A stretch of 64,000 bases of DNA from contig NZ_JAMXMB010000018.1 in NCBI RefSeq assembly GCF_024055635.1, forward strand, positions 18,164 through 82,163. Direction: 5' to 3'. The stretch's first letter is position 1. Every line of letters starts with the position of its first letter. The stretch is from Microbacterium yannicii (GTDB lineage Bacteria > Actinomycetota > Actinomycetes > Actinomycetales > Microbacteriaceae). A program made the position numbers and the translations under genes. Of this stretch, positions 44,002 through 53,290 are shown one piece after another. The notes beneath the pieces were generated by a model. That model ran no database searches and was not told the DNA's origin. It saw nothing but the letters and a program-made list of their open reading frames with translations.

Positions 44002-44763
44002 ATGCCGGAGCCAGGACCTCGATCGCGCAGACCCGCCGGGCAGACCCGTGCGCTCATGCTCGAGGTCGCCGTCGAGCGGGTGAAGGCCGAAGGGCTGCAG
44101 CTCGACTACGCGAACATCGAGCTGGAAGACCTGATCCGCGCGGCCGGCGTGCCGCGCTCCACCGTCTTCCGCATCTGGCCCGACCGGGCGGCGTTCGTCG
44201 CAGACCTGGTGCGTGCCCTGTTCGAGGCCGATCCCGGATTCGAGACCGGCTTCGACGACGAGACCCTCGGCTTCGTCGAGCAGGCCCTCGCCGGAAGCGC
44301 CGACGTGGCCAGCTCTCCCGAGGAGAAGGAGGCGGCCCTCCGCGAGGTCCTGCGTGCGGCGGTCGCGCACAACATGGCCGCTGTCGAGGACACCGTCGCC
44401 TGGCGCGTGTACCGCACGATGTCGGCGGCGGTCTCGAGCGGCGATGCCGTGCCGGGCGGCGAGGAGATCCGCGCGCTGCTGTCGGAGATCGTCGGCCGGT
44501 ACCTGGACCGGATGGCGGAGCTCTACCGTGTGCTCAACGCCGCCTTCGGGCTGCGCATGAGGCCAGGGGTGAGCGAGCGTGATCTCGCGGTCGCCGTCAT
44601 GGCCACGATCGACGGCATGGGCGACCACCGGCGGATCAACCCCGAGCTGATCGACGGTCCGCGGACGGTCGCCCTGGGCGTGGAGGGTGAACGGGAATGG
44701 CACCTGGCCGGAATCGCCATCTCCGGCATCCACACGGCGTTCACCGAGCGCATCGCGGCGTAG
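44002..44763 (+). CDS. TetR-family transcriptional regulator
   Basis: The 253-residue protein has an N-terminal helix-turn-helix (LEDLIRAAGVPRSTVFRIWPDRAAFVADLV, about residues 41-70) and an all-helical ligand domain. The ATG at 44002 follows a GATAAT box by 6 nt, suggesting a leaderless message; the GGAGG next to it is too close to act normally. Neighbouring genes on both sides point away or converge, so the target is not evident. Confidence 0.8.
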   Translation: MPEPGPRSRRPAGQTRALMLEVAVERVKAEGLQLDYANIELEDLIRAAGVPRSTVFRIWPDRAAFVADLVRALFEADPGFETGFDDETLGFVEQALAGSADVASSPEEKEAALREVLRAAVAHNMAAVEDTVAWRVYRTMSAAVSSGDAVPGGEEIRALLSEIVGRYLDRMAELYRVLNAAFGLRMRPGVSERDLAVAVMATIDGMGDHRRINPELIDGPRTVALGVEGEREWHLAGIAISGIHTAFTERIAA

Positions 44764-44796
44764 ACGACGGCGTAGACCGGCAGCGCTGACCCTGGA

Positions 44797-45741
44797 TCAG
44801 GCGGCCGGGGCGCTCCAGCTGAGCGACTCGATGTAGCGCAGCAGCACGCCCTCGCGCAGCGCCCACGGCGACACCTCGAGCTCGTCGACGTCGAGCGCGC
44901 GCATCGCCTCGTGCAGCACGACGGCGCCGGCCACGATCTGGAACGTCCGGTCAGGCGTGATCCCGGGCAGCTCTTGGCGCGCCGACGCGGGGATGCGCGC
45001 GAGCCGCGGAATCCACGAGCTCAGCGAAGCGCGGGGCAGCAGCATCCGTTCGATCCCCGACCAGCCCGGCACCGGATAGCCGACCAGCTTCGCCAGTGAG
45101 CGGATCGCCTTCGACGAGCCGACGACGTGATCCGGTCGGGCGAGGGTGCCGAACGACGCGGCGACGGGCGCGAGCGTCGCGCGTGCATGCTCGCGCAGCT
45201 TCTCGACCGCCGCCTCGCCGGGCGGGTCGTCGGGAAGGAATTGGATCGTCATGCGGCCGGCACCGAGGGGGACGGATGCCGCGGCCTCGGGCAGCTCGTC
45301 GGGCCCCGCCGCGATCTCGAGCGAGCCGCCGCCGATGTCGAACAGCAGGATCTGCCCGGCCGCCCAGCCGAACCAGCGGCGCACGGCGAGGAACGTGTAC
45401 CGCGCCTCGGTCTCGCCGCCCAGCACCTGGAGCGGCTCGCCGAGTGCCGCCTCGATCAGCGCGATGACCTCGGGGCCGTTCTTCGCCTCGCGGACGGCCG
45501 AGGTCGCGGTCGCGAGCAGCTCGTCCACGCGCTCGGACGCCGCGACCGCGCGCGCCTCGGTGACCGCAGCGACGAGCGCGGCCACCCCTTCTTCCGTGAT
45601 CGAGCCGTCGGGCGCGAGATAGCGCATCAGCCGCAGCACGGTGCGCTGGCTCGTCGTCGCGAGCGGCCGGCCGCCGGGGCTGACGTCGGCGACCAGCAGA
45701 TGGACGGTGTTCGAGCCGATATCGAGGACTCCGAGGCGCAC
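44797..45741 (-). CDS. Ppx/GppA-family phosphatase (exopolyphosphatase / pppGpp hydrolase type)
   Basis: This 314-residue ASKHA-fold protein begins VRLGVLDIGSNTVHLLV. It has the second phosphate loop LFDIGGGSLEIA and the SWALREGVLL motif near the C-terminus. Family members hydrolyse polyphosphate or convert pppGpp to ppGpp; which applies is not decidable here. The GTG at 45741 is preceded by TACTCT with a 6-nt spacer, a probable leaderless start. A longer open frame upstream (to 45906) lacks family similarity. Confidence 0.9.
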   Translation of the reverse strand: MRLGVLDIGSNTVHLLVADVSPGGRPLATTSQRTVLRLMRYLAPDGSITEEGVAALVAAVTEARAVAASERVDELLATATSAVREAKNGPEVIALIEAALGEPLQVLGGETEARYTFLAVRRWFGWAAGQILLFDIGGGSLEIAAGPDELPEAAASVPLGAGRMTIQFLPDDPPGEAAVEKLREHARATLAPVAASFGTLARPDHVVGSSKAIRSLAKLVGYPVPGWSGIERMLLPRASLSSWIPRLARIPASARQELPGITPDRTFQIVAGAVVLHEAMRALDVDELEVSPWALREGVLLRYIESLSWSAPAA

Positions 45742-45872
45742 GCGTTCAGAGTAGCGGCAGGGTTCCCGCCTCGAGTCACACGCACGAAACATGAGCGCCG
45801 CCTCTGGCGAAACGGCCGATCCATAGTGTCGGCACCGCTCGCATTCGCGAGTCCCATCGTCCAGGAGGCCCC

Positions 45873-46646
45873 ATGCAGTCACCACCGAAGAGCCTGCAAT
45901 CACCACCGAGCGGTACCGGCAAGAAGAGCAGAGCGCCCTTCGTGATCGTCGGCGGCGCGATCGTCGCTGCGGCCGCCATCGTCGGCGGCGTCATCGCGAT
46001 CCCCGCGGTCAGCGGCGCGTCCGACGCTGTCGCTTCGGGCACCGACGAGGTGCCGTCCGTCACGGGAAAGCCCGCCCTCGGCTCGCCGCGCGACCCGCTC
46101 AGCGCCGACGAGCTCGGCTACGCGCTGCATCTCGCCACCGCGGACGCCAGCGTGCCCGGCGACGTCACGTCGGTCGACGGCTCCGAGGCGCCACAGGTGC
46201 TCTCGGTCGACGTCTCGACCCGCGACGTCGACCACGCTGAGCGCATCGTCGACGTCGTGCTGTACGACTACACGTCGAACCGCACGATCCTGCAGGCGGT
46301 GAACCTCACCACCGGTGGCGTGGAAAGCTCCGCGAGCGCGGGCGTCCAGCCGCCCCCGAGCCCCGACGAGGTCGACTACGCGTTCGGCCTCTTTCTCGAC
46401 GACGCCGCGGCGAGCGCTGCCGTGCGCGACGAGTTCGCGGCGATCACCGGCACCGCGCTGGAGTCGATCGATCAGCTCGGCGTCAGCGGCGGGACCTTCC
46501 TGCCCGACGCCAGCACCATCGGCGGCGAGGCGTGCGCACTCGACCGCTGCGTCGAGATGCAGTTCCGGGTTCCCGGGGGCGGCTACCTCGACACGACGGC
46601 CTTCGTCGTCGACCTGTCCGCACACACCGTGATCGGCATCCGATGA
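45873..46646 (+). CDS. Membrane-anchored protein coupled to an amine-oxidase-like protein
   Basis: The 257-residue product has a short cytoplasmic N-terminus (Pro/Ser/Lys), one helix (about 23-45) and an exported domain of about 200 residues with two cysteines (CALDRC). It has no recognised family motif. AGGAGG precedes the ATG at 45873. Its TGA overlaps the ATG of the next gene (ATGA), so the two are translated together, and a role in delivery, maturation or anchoring of that protein is a reasonable but unproved idea. Confidence 0.65.
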   Translation: MQSPPKSLQSPPSGTGKKSRAPFVIVGGAIVAAAAIVGGVIAIPAVSGASDAVASGTDEVPSVTGKPALGSPRDPLSADELGYALHLATADASVPGDVTSVDGSEAPQVLSVDVSTRDVDHAERIVDVVLYDYTSNRTILQAVNLTTGGVESSASAGVQPPPSPDEVDYAFGLFLDDAAASAAVRDEFAAITGTALESIDQLGVSGGTFLPDASTIGGEACALDRCVEMQFRVPGGGYLDTTAFVVDLSAHTVIGIR

Positions 46647-48562
46647 GAGGCGCGACCCCCGTGAAGAAGCTCACCCGCACCCTCGCCGTCGCCGCTGCGG
46701 CTCTTGCCGTCGCGGCGGGGCTGGCCGTGGTGCCCGCGACCGCAGCCACCGCCGCGGCGCCGACCGTCAACTGCTCGGGCGACGCCCTCATCGAGAAGTC
46801 CTTCGACAACGGCACGCAGTGGCAGATGTGCTGGCGTGTCGACAGCAAGAAGGGACTCGTGCTCGAAGGCGTCAACGTGAAGGCGCCGGGCGAAGACGGC
46901 TTCCGCCGCGTCATGGACTCGGTCTACCTCGGGCAGCTGCACGTGCCCTACGACACCGGCAAGAACCTGTGGAACGACATCACGTCGTACGGCTTCGGCA
47001 ACCAGTACCTGCAGAAGCTCAGCGCCGCCGAGTGCGGCGATGGATCCCTCCGCGACGTCGCCCAGACCTGGACGACCACGCGGCGCGGCGAGACCACGAC
47101 GTGGATGCGCACCATTCCGGCACTGTGCATCACCGACACGACCAGTCCGATGGCGTACCGCTCGCACGAGCAGTCCTGGGGCTCCATCGAGGACGCCCCG
47201 CTGTTCACCGCCGACGGACAGGGTTTCAGCCTGCAGATCATCTCGAAGGTCGACTGGTACGAGTATGCGACCAAGGTCGAATTCTCCGATCAGGGCGCGA
47301 TCTCGTTCGACCTCGGCGCGACGGGCGACGTCTCGTACGAGGACTTCGACGCGGACGCCACCACCGGGTGGCCCATCGGGACGGGAGACACCGCGTTCGC
47401 GGCATCCCACTGGCACAACGCCATCTGGCGACTGGACTTCGGTCTCGATGCGCAACAGCAGATGGCCGTGGAACAGTACGACTCGGAGCTGGGCGAGATG
47501 GGGGAGAAGGTGCATGTGATGCATACGGCGCCCACCGCGATCACCAGTCCTGCCAGCCTCACCCCGGTCACCGACCTCACCTGGTGGCGGGTGCTCGCGC
47601 CGGACAGCCTGAACGCCGACGGCCACGAGCGCTCGTACGAGTTCGTGTTCCCCGGATCGCAGCTCTACCAGGGCGACCCGGTGACGCAGCCGCTGATCTC
47701 GTTCACCAACTACAACGCCTGCCAGGAGTACGCGACCAACAACCTCAACACCGCGTGCGCCGAGAAGAACGTGGTCGACTACGTCACGACGGGCGCCGGC
47801 CAGACCCTCACCGACCCGGTCGCGTGGGTCAACAGCGGGTTCCACCACGTCGTGCGCGACGAGGACCAGAGCCCGATGCAGACGCACTGGCAGTCGTTCT
47901 CGATCATCCCGCGCGACTGGACGAGCCAGTCGATGGGCACCCCCGACGGCCGGTCGTGCATCGACGGCGACCCGGGAGGCGAGATCCATACCGACGAGAC
48001 GCCCTGCGAGGTCGTCGAGCCCGAGCCGACCGAGACGCCCGACCCGGGTACCACGCCCGACCCGGGTGCGACGCCTGACCCCGGTGCCACCCCCGGCCCG
48101 GGCACCACACCCGCTCCGGGGACCGATCCGGGGCAGGGCGGGGAGCCGCCCGCCGGCACCGCGACGGTGAAGCTGTCGACCAAGAGCGTGGCGCCCGGCG
48201 GATCGATCGACCTGACCGGCGCGGGCTTCGCGCCGGGCGAGGACATGAAGATCTCGCTGCACTCGGATCCGATCGACCTGGTGACCCTCGTCGCCGACGA
48301 GGCGGGCGCCGTAACGGCGACCGTCGAGATCCCGTCGTCGGCAGCTCCGGGAGCCCACCGGATCGTGGCCGTGGGGCAGGAATCGGGCCTCGAGGCATCC
48401 GCCGACCTCACTGTCACCGGCACACCGGCGGCGGCCGGACTGGCGTCCACCGGTGGCGTGATCGCCGGGGGAGTCGTGGCGGCCGGACTGCTGCTGGTCG
48501 CCGCAGGCGGGGTGCTCCTCGCCCGCCGCCGGCGCACCGCCCACGAGGCACTCGCCTCGTAG
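46643..48562 (+). CDS. Cell-wall-anchored copper amine oxidase-like protein
   Basis: The 639-residue protein has a signal peptide (1-38), a catalytic-like domain (about 40-430), a Pro/Thr/Gly-rich stalk (about 455-515), an Ig-like module and a sorting signal LASTG (600-604). A helix and RRRR close it. The domain matches copper amine oxidase blocks in order: the base Asp112 in NDITSYGFG, Tyr206 in WYEY where the topaquinone tyrosine lies, copper ligands HWH (256, 258), and GFHHVVRDED (third His, 401/402). Unusually, the Asn normally before the tyrosine is Trp. The N2/N3 domains of typical enzymes are missing. Oxidase activity is inferred. Confidence 0.65.
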   Translation: MRGATPVKKLTRTLAVAAAALAVAAGLAVVPATAATAAAPTVNCSGDALIEKSFDNGTQWQMCWRVDSKKGLVLEGVNVKAPGEDGFRRVMDSVYLGQLHVPYDTGKNLWNDITSYGFGNQYLQKLSAAECGDGSLRDVAQTWTTTRRGETTTWMRTIPALCITDTTSPMAYRSHEQSWGSIEDAPLFTADGQGFSLQIISKVDWYEYATKVEFSDQGAISFDLGATGDVSYEDFDADATTGWPIGTGDTAFAASHWHNAIWRLDFGLDAQQQMAVEQYDSELGEMGEKVHVMHTAPTAITSPASLTPVTDLTWWRVLAPDSLNADGHERSYEFVFPGSQLYQGDPVTQPLISFTNYNACQEYATNNLNTACAEKNVVDYVTTGAGQTLTDPVAWVNSGFHHVVRDEDQSPMQTHWQSFSIIPRDWTSQSMGTPDGRSCIDGDPGGEIHTDETPCEVVEPEPTETPDPGTTPDPGATPDPGATPGPGTTPAPGTDPGQGGEPPAGTATVKLSTKSVAPGGSIDLTGAGFAPGEDMKISLHSDPIDLVTLVADEAGAVTATVEIPSSAAPGAHRIVAVGQESGLEASADLTVTGTPAAAGLASTGGVIAGGVVAAGLLLVAAGGVLLARRRRTAHEALAS

Positions 48563-48568
48563 TCCCGT

Positions 48569-48604
48569 GATGACCCGGCCCGCACCCGTGCGGGCCGGGT
48601 CATC
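48569..48604 (+). terminator. 17-bp perfect hairpin after the amine-oxidase-like gene
   Basis: GATGACCCGGCCCGCAC (48569-48585) pairs exactly with GTGCGGGCCGGGTCATC (48588-48604), 7 bp after the stop codon. This is a strong intrinsic-type stem without a marked T-run. Confidence 0.75.
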
Positions 48605-48633
48605 GCTTCCGACACCCCTCAACGGAGGTCTTC

Positions 48634-49287
48634 ATGCGTCGTCCGGTCGCGGCATCCGTCGCCCTCGCCCTTGCCATCGTCACCGCCGCCCTCGTCGGCG
48701 CCCCGGTCGCGATCGCCGCCACCGGTGCGGCGGAGGCGGACGCCGCCGCTGCCGTGAGTGCCGACACGTCGTCGTCGCGGGCGGCTGCCGTGGTGGCCGC
48801 CGCGCAACAGGAGGACGACCCCGGCAACGAGCCGAACGAGGCCGACATGGTGTTCGCGGCGATGATGATCCCGCACCACGCCCAGGCCGTCGAGCTCTCG
48901 CGCATCCTCGCCGCGACGACCGGCATCGACGACACCTCCGTCGCGCTCGCCGCCTTCATCGAGCGCGATCAGAGCCTGGAGATCGAGCGCATGCAGGCGT
49001 GGCTCGACGCCTGGCATGGTGCGGGTGTGCTCGACCACGCGCACACCGGCACGATGGCCGGCATGGCGACGGCGGAGCAGATCGCGCGACTGGACGCCCT
49101 CGACGGGGTCGCGGCGGAGCGGCTCTTCCTCGAGCTGATGATCGCCCACCACGAAGGCGCGCTCGCGATGACGCGGGATGTGATCGACGCCGGAGTCAAC
49201 ACCTGGATCCGTGTGCTCGCCAAGCACGTCGCGGCCGAGCAGCAGCGTGAGATCGAGGCGATGACCGCCCGGCTCGGCACGCTGTGA
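48634..49287 (+). CDS. Exported DUF305 protein
   Basis: The 217-residue protein has a signal peptide (1-28), a disordered Ala/Asp-rich linker, and two DUF305 repeats. Each contains a helical hairpin with the hallmark HH pair: FAAMMIPHHAQAVELSRIL and LELMIAHHEGALAMTRDVI. The histidines and methionines of DUF305 (ferritin-like four-helix) proteins are suspected to bind copper or other metals. That would fit the copper-enzyme-like protein encoded before it, but no test is possible here. It overlaps the signal peptidase gene by 4 bp. Confidence 0.85.
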   Translation: MRRPVAASVALALAIVTAALVGAPVAIAATGAAEADAAAAVSADTSSSRAAAVVAAAQQEDDPGNEPNEADMVFAAMMIPHHAQAVELSRILAATTGIDDTSVALAAFIERDQSLEIERMQAWLDAWHGAGVLDHAHTGTMAGMATAEQIARLDALDGVAAERLFLELMIAHHEGALAMTRDVIDAGVNTWIRVLAKHVAAEQQREIEAMTARLGTL

Positions 49288-49829
49288 CGTCGCTGCGCCG
49301 CACCACGGCGGCGGTCCTCGCGGCGGTCCTGGTCGCGGCCGGCGTCGCCGGGGGAGCCGCGGTGTCCGGTCGCACCACCGTGTTCCGGGCCGAGTCCGGC
49401 TCGATGGCGCCGGAGATCTCCGAGGGCGACATCGTCGTCGCCGTACGCGCTGACGGCGCCGTCCCCGACCGCGGCGACGTCGTGCTCTTCGACGATCCGG
49501 GGGAGTGGGCGCGCGTCGCGGCGCGTCTCACGGGTGTCGATCGCGTCGCACCCACGTTCGTCAAGCGGGTCGTCGGCCTTCCCGGCGAGCGGGTCTCGTG
49601 CTGCGACGGCGACGGTCGCGTCATGATCGACGGCGAACCGCTCGCGGAGCCGTACCTCCCCGCGGGCACGACGCTGGCGAGCGTGCTGGCGTTCGATGTC
49701 ATCGTGCCGCCCGACGCGGTCTTCGTGATGGGCGACAGTCGGTCGGCCTCGATCGACTCTCGCGACCTCGGGCCCGTCCCGCTGCACGATGTCTTCGCGG
49801 TGCAGCAGTGGGTGCTCAGGATGCCGTGA
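49284..49829 (+). CDS. lepB: Signal peptidase I
   Basis: The 181-residue S26 peptidase has a single N-terminal helix, the catalytic Ser40 in ESGSMAPEI, the catalytic Lys94 in FVKRVVGLPGE, and the box MGDSRSASIDSRDLG. It is short, with one membrane span like other Gram-positive enzymes. The GTG overlaps the DUF305 stop (GTGA). Being linked to exported-protein genes it may be a specialised copy rather than the housekeeping one. Its 3' end overlaps the convergent IclR gene by 14 bp. Confidence 0.85.
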   Translation: MTSLRRTTAAVLAAVLVAAGVAGGAAVSGRTTVFRAESGSMAPEISEGDIVVAVRADGAVPDRGDVVLFDDPGEWARVAARLTGVDRVAPTFVKRVVGLPGERVSCCDGDGRVMIDGEPLAEPYLPAGTTLASVLAFDVIVPPDAVFVMGDSRSASIDSRDLGPVPLHDVFAVQQWVLRMP

Positions 49830-50571
49830 TCTCGGCGCTCGCCGCGGCGCTCAGGTCGGCCGCCGCGGCGCGCAGCCGATCGAGGTGGCGCGTCGCCGCT
49901 TCGAGGCGGCCCGTGGCCGTCGACAGGGCAAGACCGCCGACCAGGCGACCCTCCGCCGAACGCAGTGGCACGGCGACGCATGCGCGCCCGTGTCCGCTGC
50001 GTTCGACGTACCAGGAGTAGCCGGCCTCGCCCACCTCGGCTGCGATACGCAGGTGCTCCTTCGGCGCGATGCCCGACGTGCGCGCCGTTGTGACGACTTC
50101 ACGCACACGCTCGTGATCCGCGGGCGGAGCGGTGGTCGGCACGAATCCGGCGAGCAGCAGTCGTCCGATCGCGGTCGACGCGAGCTGACGGCGGGTGCGC
50201 TCGGCGGAGGCGAGGGGCAAGATCGGATCCTCGTCGACGATCACGACCCGGCCGTGTCCGTAGTTCACGAGGTGGATCGCCTCGCCGGTGTCTGCGCGCA
50301 GCCCTCCGACGATGTCGGGGACGACCGGGGCATGACTCGGCGCCACCAGGTGCGCGAGCTCGACCACCCGCACTCCGAGCACGAAGCCGTCGAGTTCCGG
50401 ATGCCGCAGCAGATACTCCTCACTCACCAGCGAGTTGATGAGGCGATACGCGCTGGATCGCGGCATCCCGAGTGCACGGGCGATCCCGTTCGCCGACAGG
50501 GACGGGCCCGACCGTGCGACCTCCTCGAGGACCGCGAGCGCCTGCCCGACGCCCGTGCTCGGACCGCTCAT
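49816..50571 (-). CDS. IclR-family transcriptional regulator
   Basis: The 251-residue protein has a winged helix (GVGQALAVLEEVARSGPSLSANGIARALGMPRSSAYRLINSL) and a GAF-like effector domain with SAERTRRQLASTAIGRLLLAG and SGHGRACVAVPL. It is translationally coupled (ATGA) to the upstream permease gene and most likely controls it. Confidence 0.85.
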   Translation of the reverse strand: MSGPSTGVGQALAVLEEVARSGPSLSANGIARALGMPRSSAYRLINSLVSEEYLLRHPELDGFVLGVRVVELAHLVAPSHAPVVPDIVGGLRADTGEAIHLVNYGHGRVVIVDEDPILPLASAERTRRQLASTAIGRLLLAGFVPTTAPPADHERVREVVTTARTSGIAPKEHLRIAAEVGEAGYSWYVERSGHGRACVAVPLRSAEGRLVGGLALSTATGRLEAATRHLDRLRAAAADLSAAASAEITAS

Positions 50572-52103
50572 GAGTGCGGCAGTCGTTCGCCCGCCGTGGC
50601 CAGGGCGTCGGCCGCGACGGGGGTGTCGTAGGCGCCCGCACGGGCCAGCGCGATGCCGCCGGCTCGCAGCCGCACGGTATGTGCGATCGCGGCGGCCGTC
50701 GCGATGGCGGTGAGGATGGCCAAAGCGGCGGCGCGATCGCCGTCGATGCCGGCGACCTCCACCGCGGCGACGCCGGCCAGCGCCGCGGCGCCGGCGATCG
50801 CGGGCCACGCCTCGCGCAGCGAGAACTCGCCGATGCGCACGAGGTAGGGCACCGCTGCCGCGCAGACGAGGAGGTAGGCCACGACGAACGCCATGCTCGT
50901 CGCGAACGCGACCGTGTGATGAAGCAGCGACTGGCGGCCGGCGAGCGTCTGCGCGATCGTTCCTGCGGCCAGCAGCACCCCGACTGCCAGAGCGGCGAGA
51001 TGCGGCGTCGCGAATCTGCGGGAGGTGCGGCCGAGCCAGCGCGGCACCACGCCTTCGCGCGCCATGGTGAAGAGGAGTCTCACGAGGGCGTTCGAGCACG
51101 CCAGCGTGCAGGCGATCCACGACATCGCCACCACAGCGTCGACGGTCGGAGCCATCCACGGCGCTGCGTCGATCGCGATGCCGGAGATGAGCGGCGATGT
51201 GCGCCCGCCCGCGCCGCGCGAGATCGCGGTCAGCTGGGCCGCGACGCCGAGAAGGTAAACGACCGCGAGGGCGGCAGCGGTCCACACCAGTGCGCGCGGC
51301 ACGCTCGCCAGCGGTCGCCGCGCTTCGGGGCCGAGCGCGGCCCCGCTCTCGAAGCCGACGAAGCACACCAGCGCTATGCCGATGCCGGTCGCGAAGGACG
51401 AGAGTGACGGGAGCGAGCCCGGATCGGGGAGCAGGGGCGACAGGTCCCAGCCGCTGGCGCTGAGGACGGCGACGGACGCGGCCAGGATGGCGGCCACCGA
51501 AACGACCTCGACGACGAGCATCGTTCGGGTCGAGACGCGGGCGCCCCACACGATGGGCGTCACGATGACCGCGACGCACGCGAGCGTGAGCGCGACCGTG
51601 GTGGCAGCATCCGTTCCCGTACCCGCCGGCACGGCCTGCGCCGGCCCGGAAACCGCCTGAGCGGACAGGTCGGCGCCCGCCGCGTCGAGCAGCGACGAGA
51701 TCCGTCGCACACCGCTGCGCAGGGTGTCGATCGCGACGCTGGCATAGCCCAGCGCCATAGCGACTCCGGCGACGATGCCGACGACGGGGCCGAGCCCGCG
51801 TGTCACGAACGTGTAGATGCCGCCCGCTGCCGCGATGCGGCGCGTGAACACCGAGATGGACAGTGCCACGAGCATGATGACGCCCGCCGCCACCAGCAGC
51901 GCGACGTACGCGAACGACCCGACCGAACCGACGAGCCCACCGGCGGCCGTCAGCAGGATACCCGCCGGTGCCACCGCCGCGACGGACTGGGCGACGAGGT
52001 CGAGGGTGGTCACCGATCCCCGGCGCAGACCATGCAGCGGGGATCGGGCGGTGAGGCTGGTCGCCGGCCGAGCCTGCGCGATCGCGTCGCCGAGTGCACT
52101 CAT
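50568..52103 (-). CDS. APC-family amino acid / amine permease
   Basis: The 511-residue transporter has about 12 helices with APC features: a first-helix break near [49 protein letters not shown] and [24 protein letters not shown] is 5 nt before the ATG at 52103. The substrate is unknown; an amine would suit the neighbouring amine-oxidase-like gene, but they are separate transcription units. Confidence 0.85.
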   Translation of the reverse strand: MSALGDAIAQARPATSLTARSPLHGLRRGSVTTLDLVAQSVAAVAPAGILLTAAGGLVGSVGSFAYVALLVAAGVIMLVALSISVFTRRIAAAGGIYTFVTRGLGPVVGIVAGVAMALGYASVAIDTLRSGVRRISSLLDAAGADLSAQAVSGPAQAVPAGTGTDAATTVALTLACVAVIVTPIVWGARVSTRTMLVVEVVSVAAILAASVAVLSASGWDLSPLLPDPGSLPSLSSFATGIGIALVCFVGFESGAALGPEARRPLASVPRALVWTAAALAVVYLLGVAAQLTAISRGAGGRTSPLISGIAIDAAPWMAPTVDAVVAMSWIACTLACSNALVRLLFTMAREGVVPRWLGRTSRRFATPHLAALAVGVLLAAGTIAQTLAGRQSLLHHTVAFATSMAFVVAYLLVCAAAVPYLVRIGEFSLREAWPAIAGAAALAGVAAVEVAGIDGDRAAALAILTAIATAAAIAHTVRLRAGGIALARAGAYDTPVAADALATAGERLPHS

Positions 52104-52285
52104 CTTCCCTCCGAGGGACACCGTACGAGCGAGAGATTTCTCCCGGAGCACACCTTTGTTTCGCGGCGGTGTCGCGGAGTGGGAAGCGTGAGCTGGCGCG
52201 CGAGGACGGACATGGCCGAGGCTACGATCCGCGGGGGTCGACGGACGCCGGGGGTCGCGGCATCCGTCATCTCCGCCGTAGCGGC

Positions 52286-52291
52286 TACGAT
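52286..52291 (+). promoter_or_regulatory. -10 box of a leaderless coaA transcript
   Basis: TACGAT ends 7 nt before the ATG at 52299 and there is no ribosome binding site, so transcription probably begins at or next to the start codon. An in-frame ATG at 52290 overlaps the box and is therefore unlikely to be used. Confidence 0.5.
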
Positions 52292-52298
52292 GGGCGCG

Positions 52299-53267
52299 AT
52301 GTCCGCCGATGAAGCGACCACCTACGAGACAGGTGCGATCACCCCAGTCCTCTCGCTGTACCGCGAGATCGATCGCGCCGACTGGGCGCGTCTGGCCGCC
52401 GGGCTGACTCAGCCCCTGAGCGAGACCGAGATCGTCCAGATCCGCGGTCTCGGCGACCGCCTCGACATGGCCGAGGTCGCGCAGGTCTACGTGCCGCTGT
52501 CGCGGCTGCTGTCGCTGTACGCGGAGTCGACGAAGCGGCTCGGTGCCGAGGAGTCGGGGTTCCTCGGCGAGGCGGACTCGACGACGCCGTTCATCGTCGG
52601 CGTGGCGGGGTCGGTCGCGGTCGGCAAGTCCACGATCGCGCGTCTACTCCGCGAACTCACCTCGCGCTGGCCCGGGACGCCGCGCGTCGAGCTGATCACG
52701 ACCGACGGCTTCCTCTACCCGAACGCCGAGCTCGAGCGGCGCGGCCTCATGGATCGCAAGGGCTTTCCCGAGTCGTACGACCGCCGGGCGCTGGTGTCGT
52801 TCCTCACCGAGGTGAAGAGCGGCGCCCCCGAGGTGCGCGCGCCCTTCTACTCGCACATGCGCTACGACATCGTGCCCGACGCGGTCGTCACGGTGCGCCG
52901 CCCCGACATCGTCATCGTCGAGGGCCTCAACGTGCTGCAGCCGCCGCCCACGCCGAACGACGTGGCGGTCAGCGACCTGTTCGACTTCTCGATCTTCGTC
53001 GACGCGGATGCCGCGCACATCGCCCAGTGGTACGTGGACCGCTTCCTCGCCCTGCGTCGCGCCGCGTTCAGCAACCCGAACTCGTTCTTCAACGTCTTCG
53101 CGCAGCTCTCGGACGAAGAGGCCGTGGAGCGGGCGCTCGGCTACTGGAACACGATCAACCTCCCCAACCTCGAGGAGAACGTGCTGCCGACCCGGCACCG
53201 CGCCAACCTCGTGCTGCAGAAGGCCGCCGACCACAAGGTCAAGACGGTCCTGCTCCGGAAGCTGTAG
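52299..53267 (+). CDS. coaA: Type I pantothenate kinase
   Basis: The 322-residue enzyme phosphorylates pantothenate in the first step of CoA synthesis. The P-loop [12 protein letters not shown] is at 101-112, followed by [10 protein letters not shown], the YDIV region and IVEGLNVLQ. The length matches bacterial PanK-I. It is separated from glmS by a 98-bp repeat array. Confidence 0.96.
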   Translation: MSADEATTYETGAITPVLSLYREIDRADWARLAAGLTQPLSETEIVQIRGLGDRLDMAEVAQVYVPLSRLLSLYAESTKRLGAEESGFLGEADSTTPFIVGVAGSVAVGKSTIARLLRELTSRWPGTPRVELITTDGFLYPNAELERRGLMDRKGFPESYDRRALVSFLTEVKSGAPEVRAPFYSHMRYDIVPDAVVTVRRPDIVIVEGLNVLQPPPTPNDVAVSDLFDFSIFVDADAAHIAQWYVDRFLALRRAAFSNPNSFFNVFAQLSDEEAVERALGYWNTINLPNLEENVLPTRHRANLVLQKAADHKVKTVLLRKL

Positions 53268-53290
53268 CGCCTAGCCGCGGCGCAGGCGGC

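Noticed and set aside
44797..45906. Longer Ppx/GppA start upstream of 45741
   Set aside because: The extra 55 residues show no family similarity, and the GTG at 45741 has both the conserved N-terminal strand and a leaderless TACTCT box.
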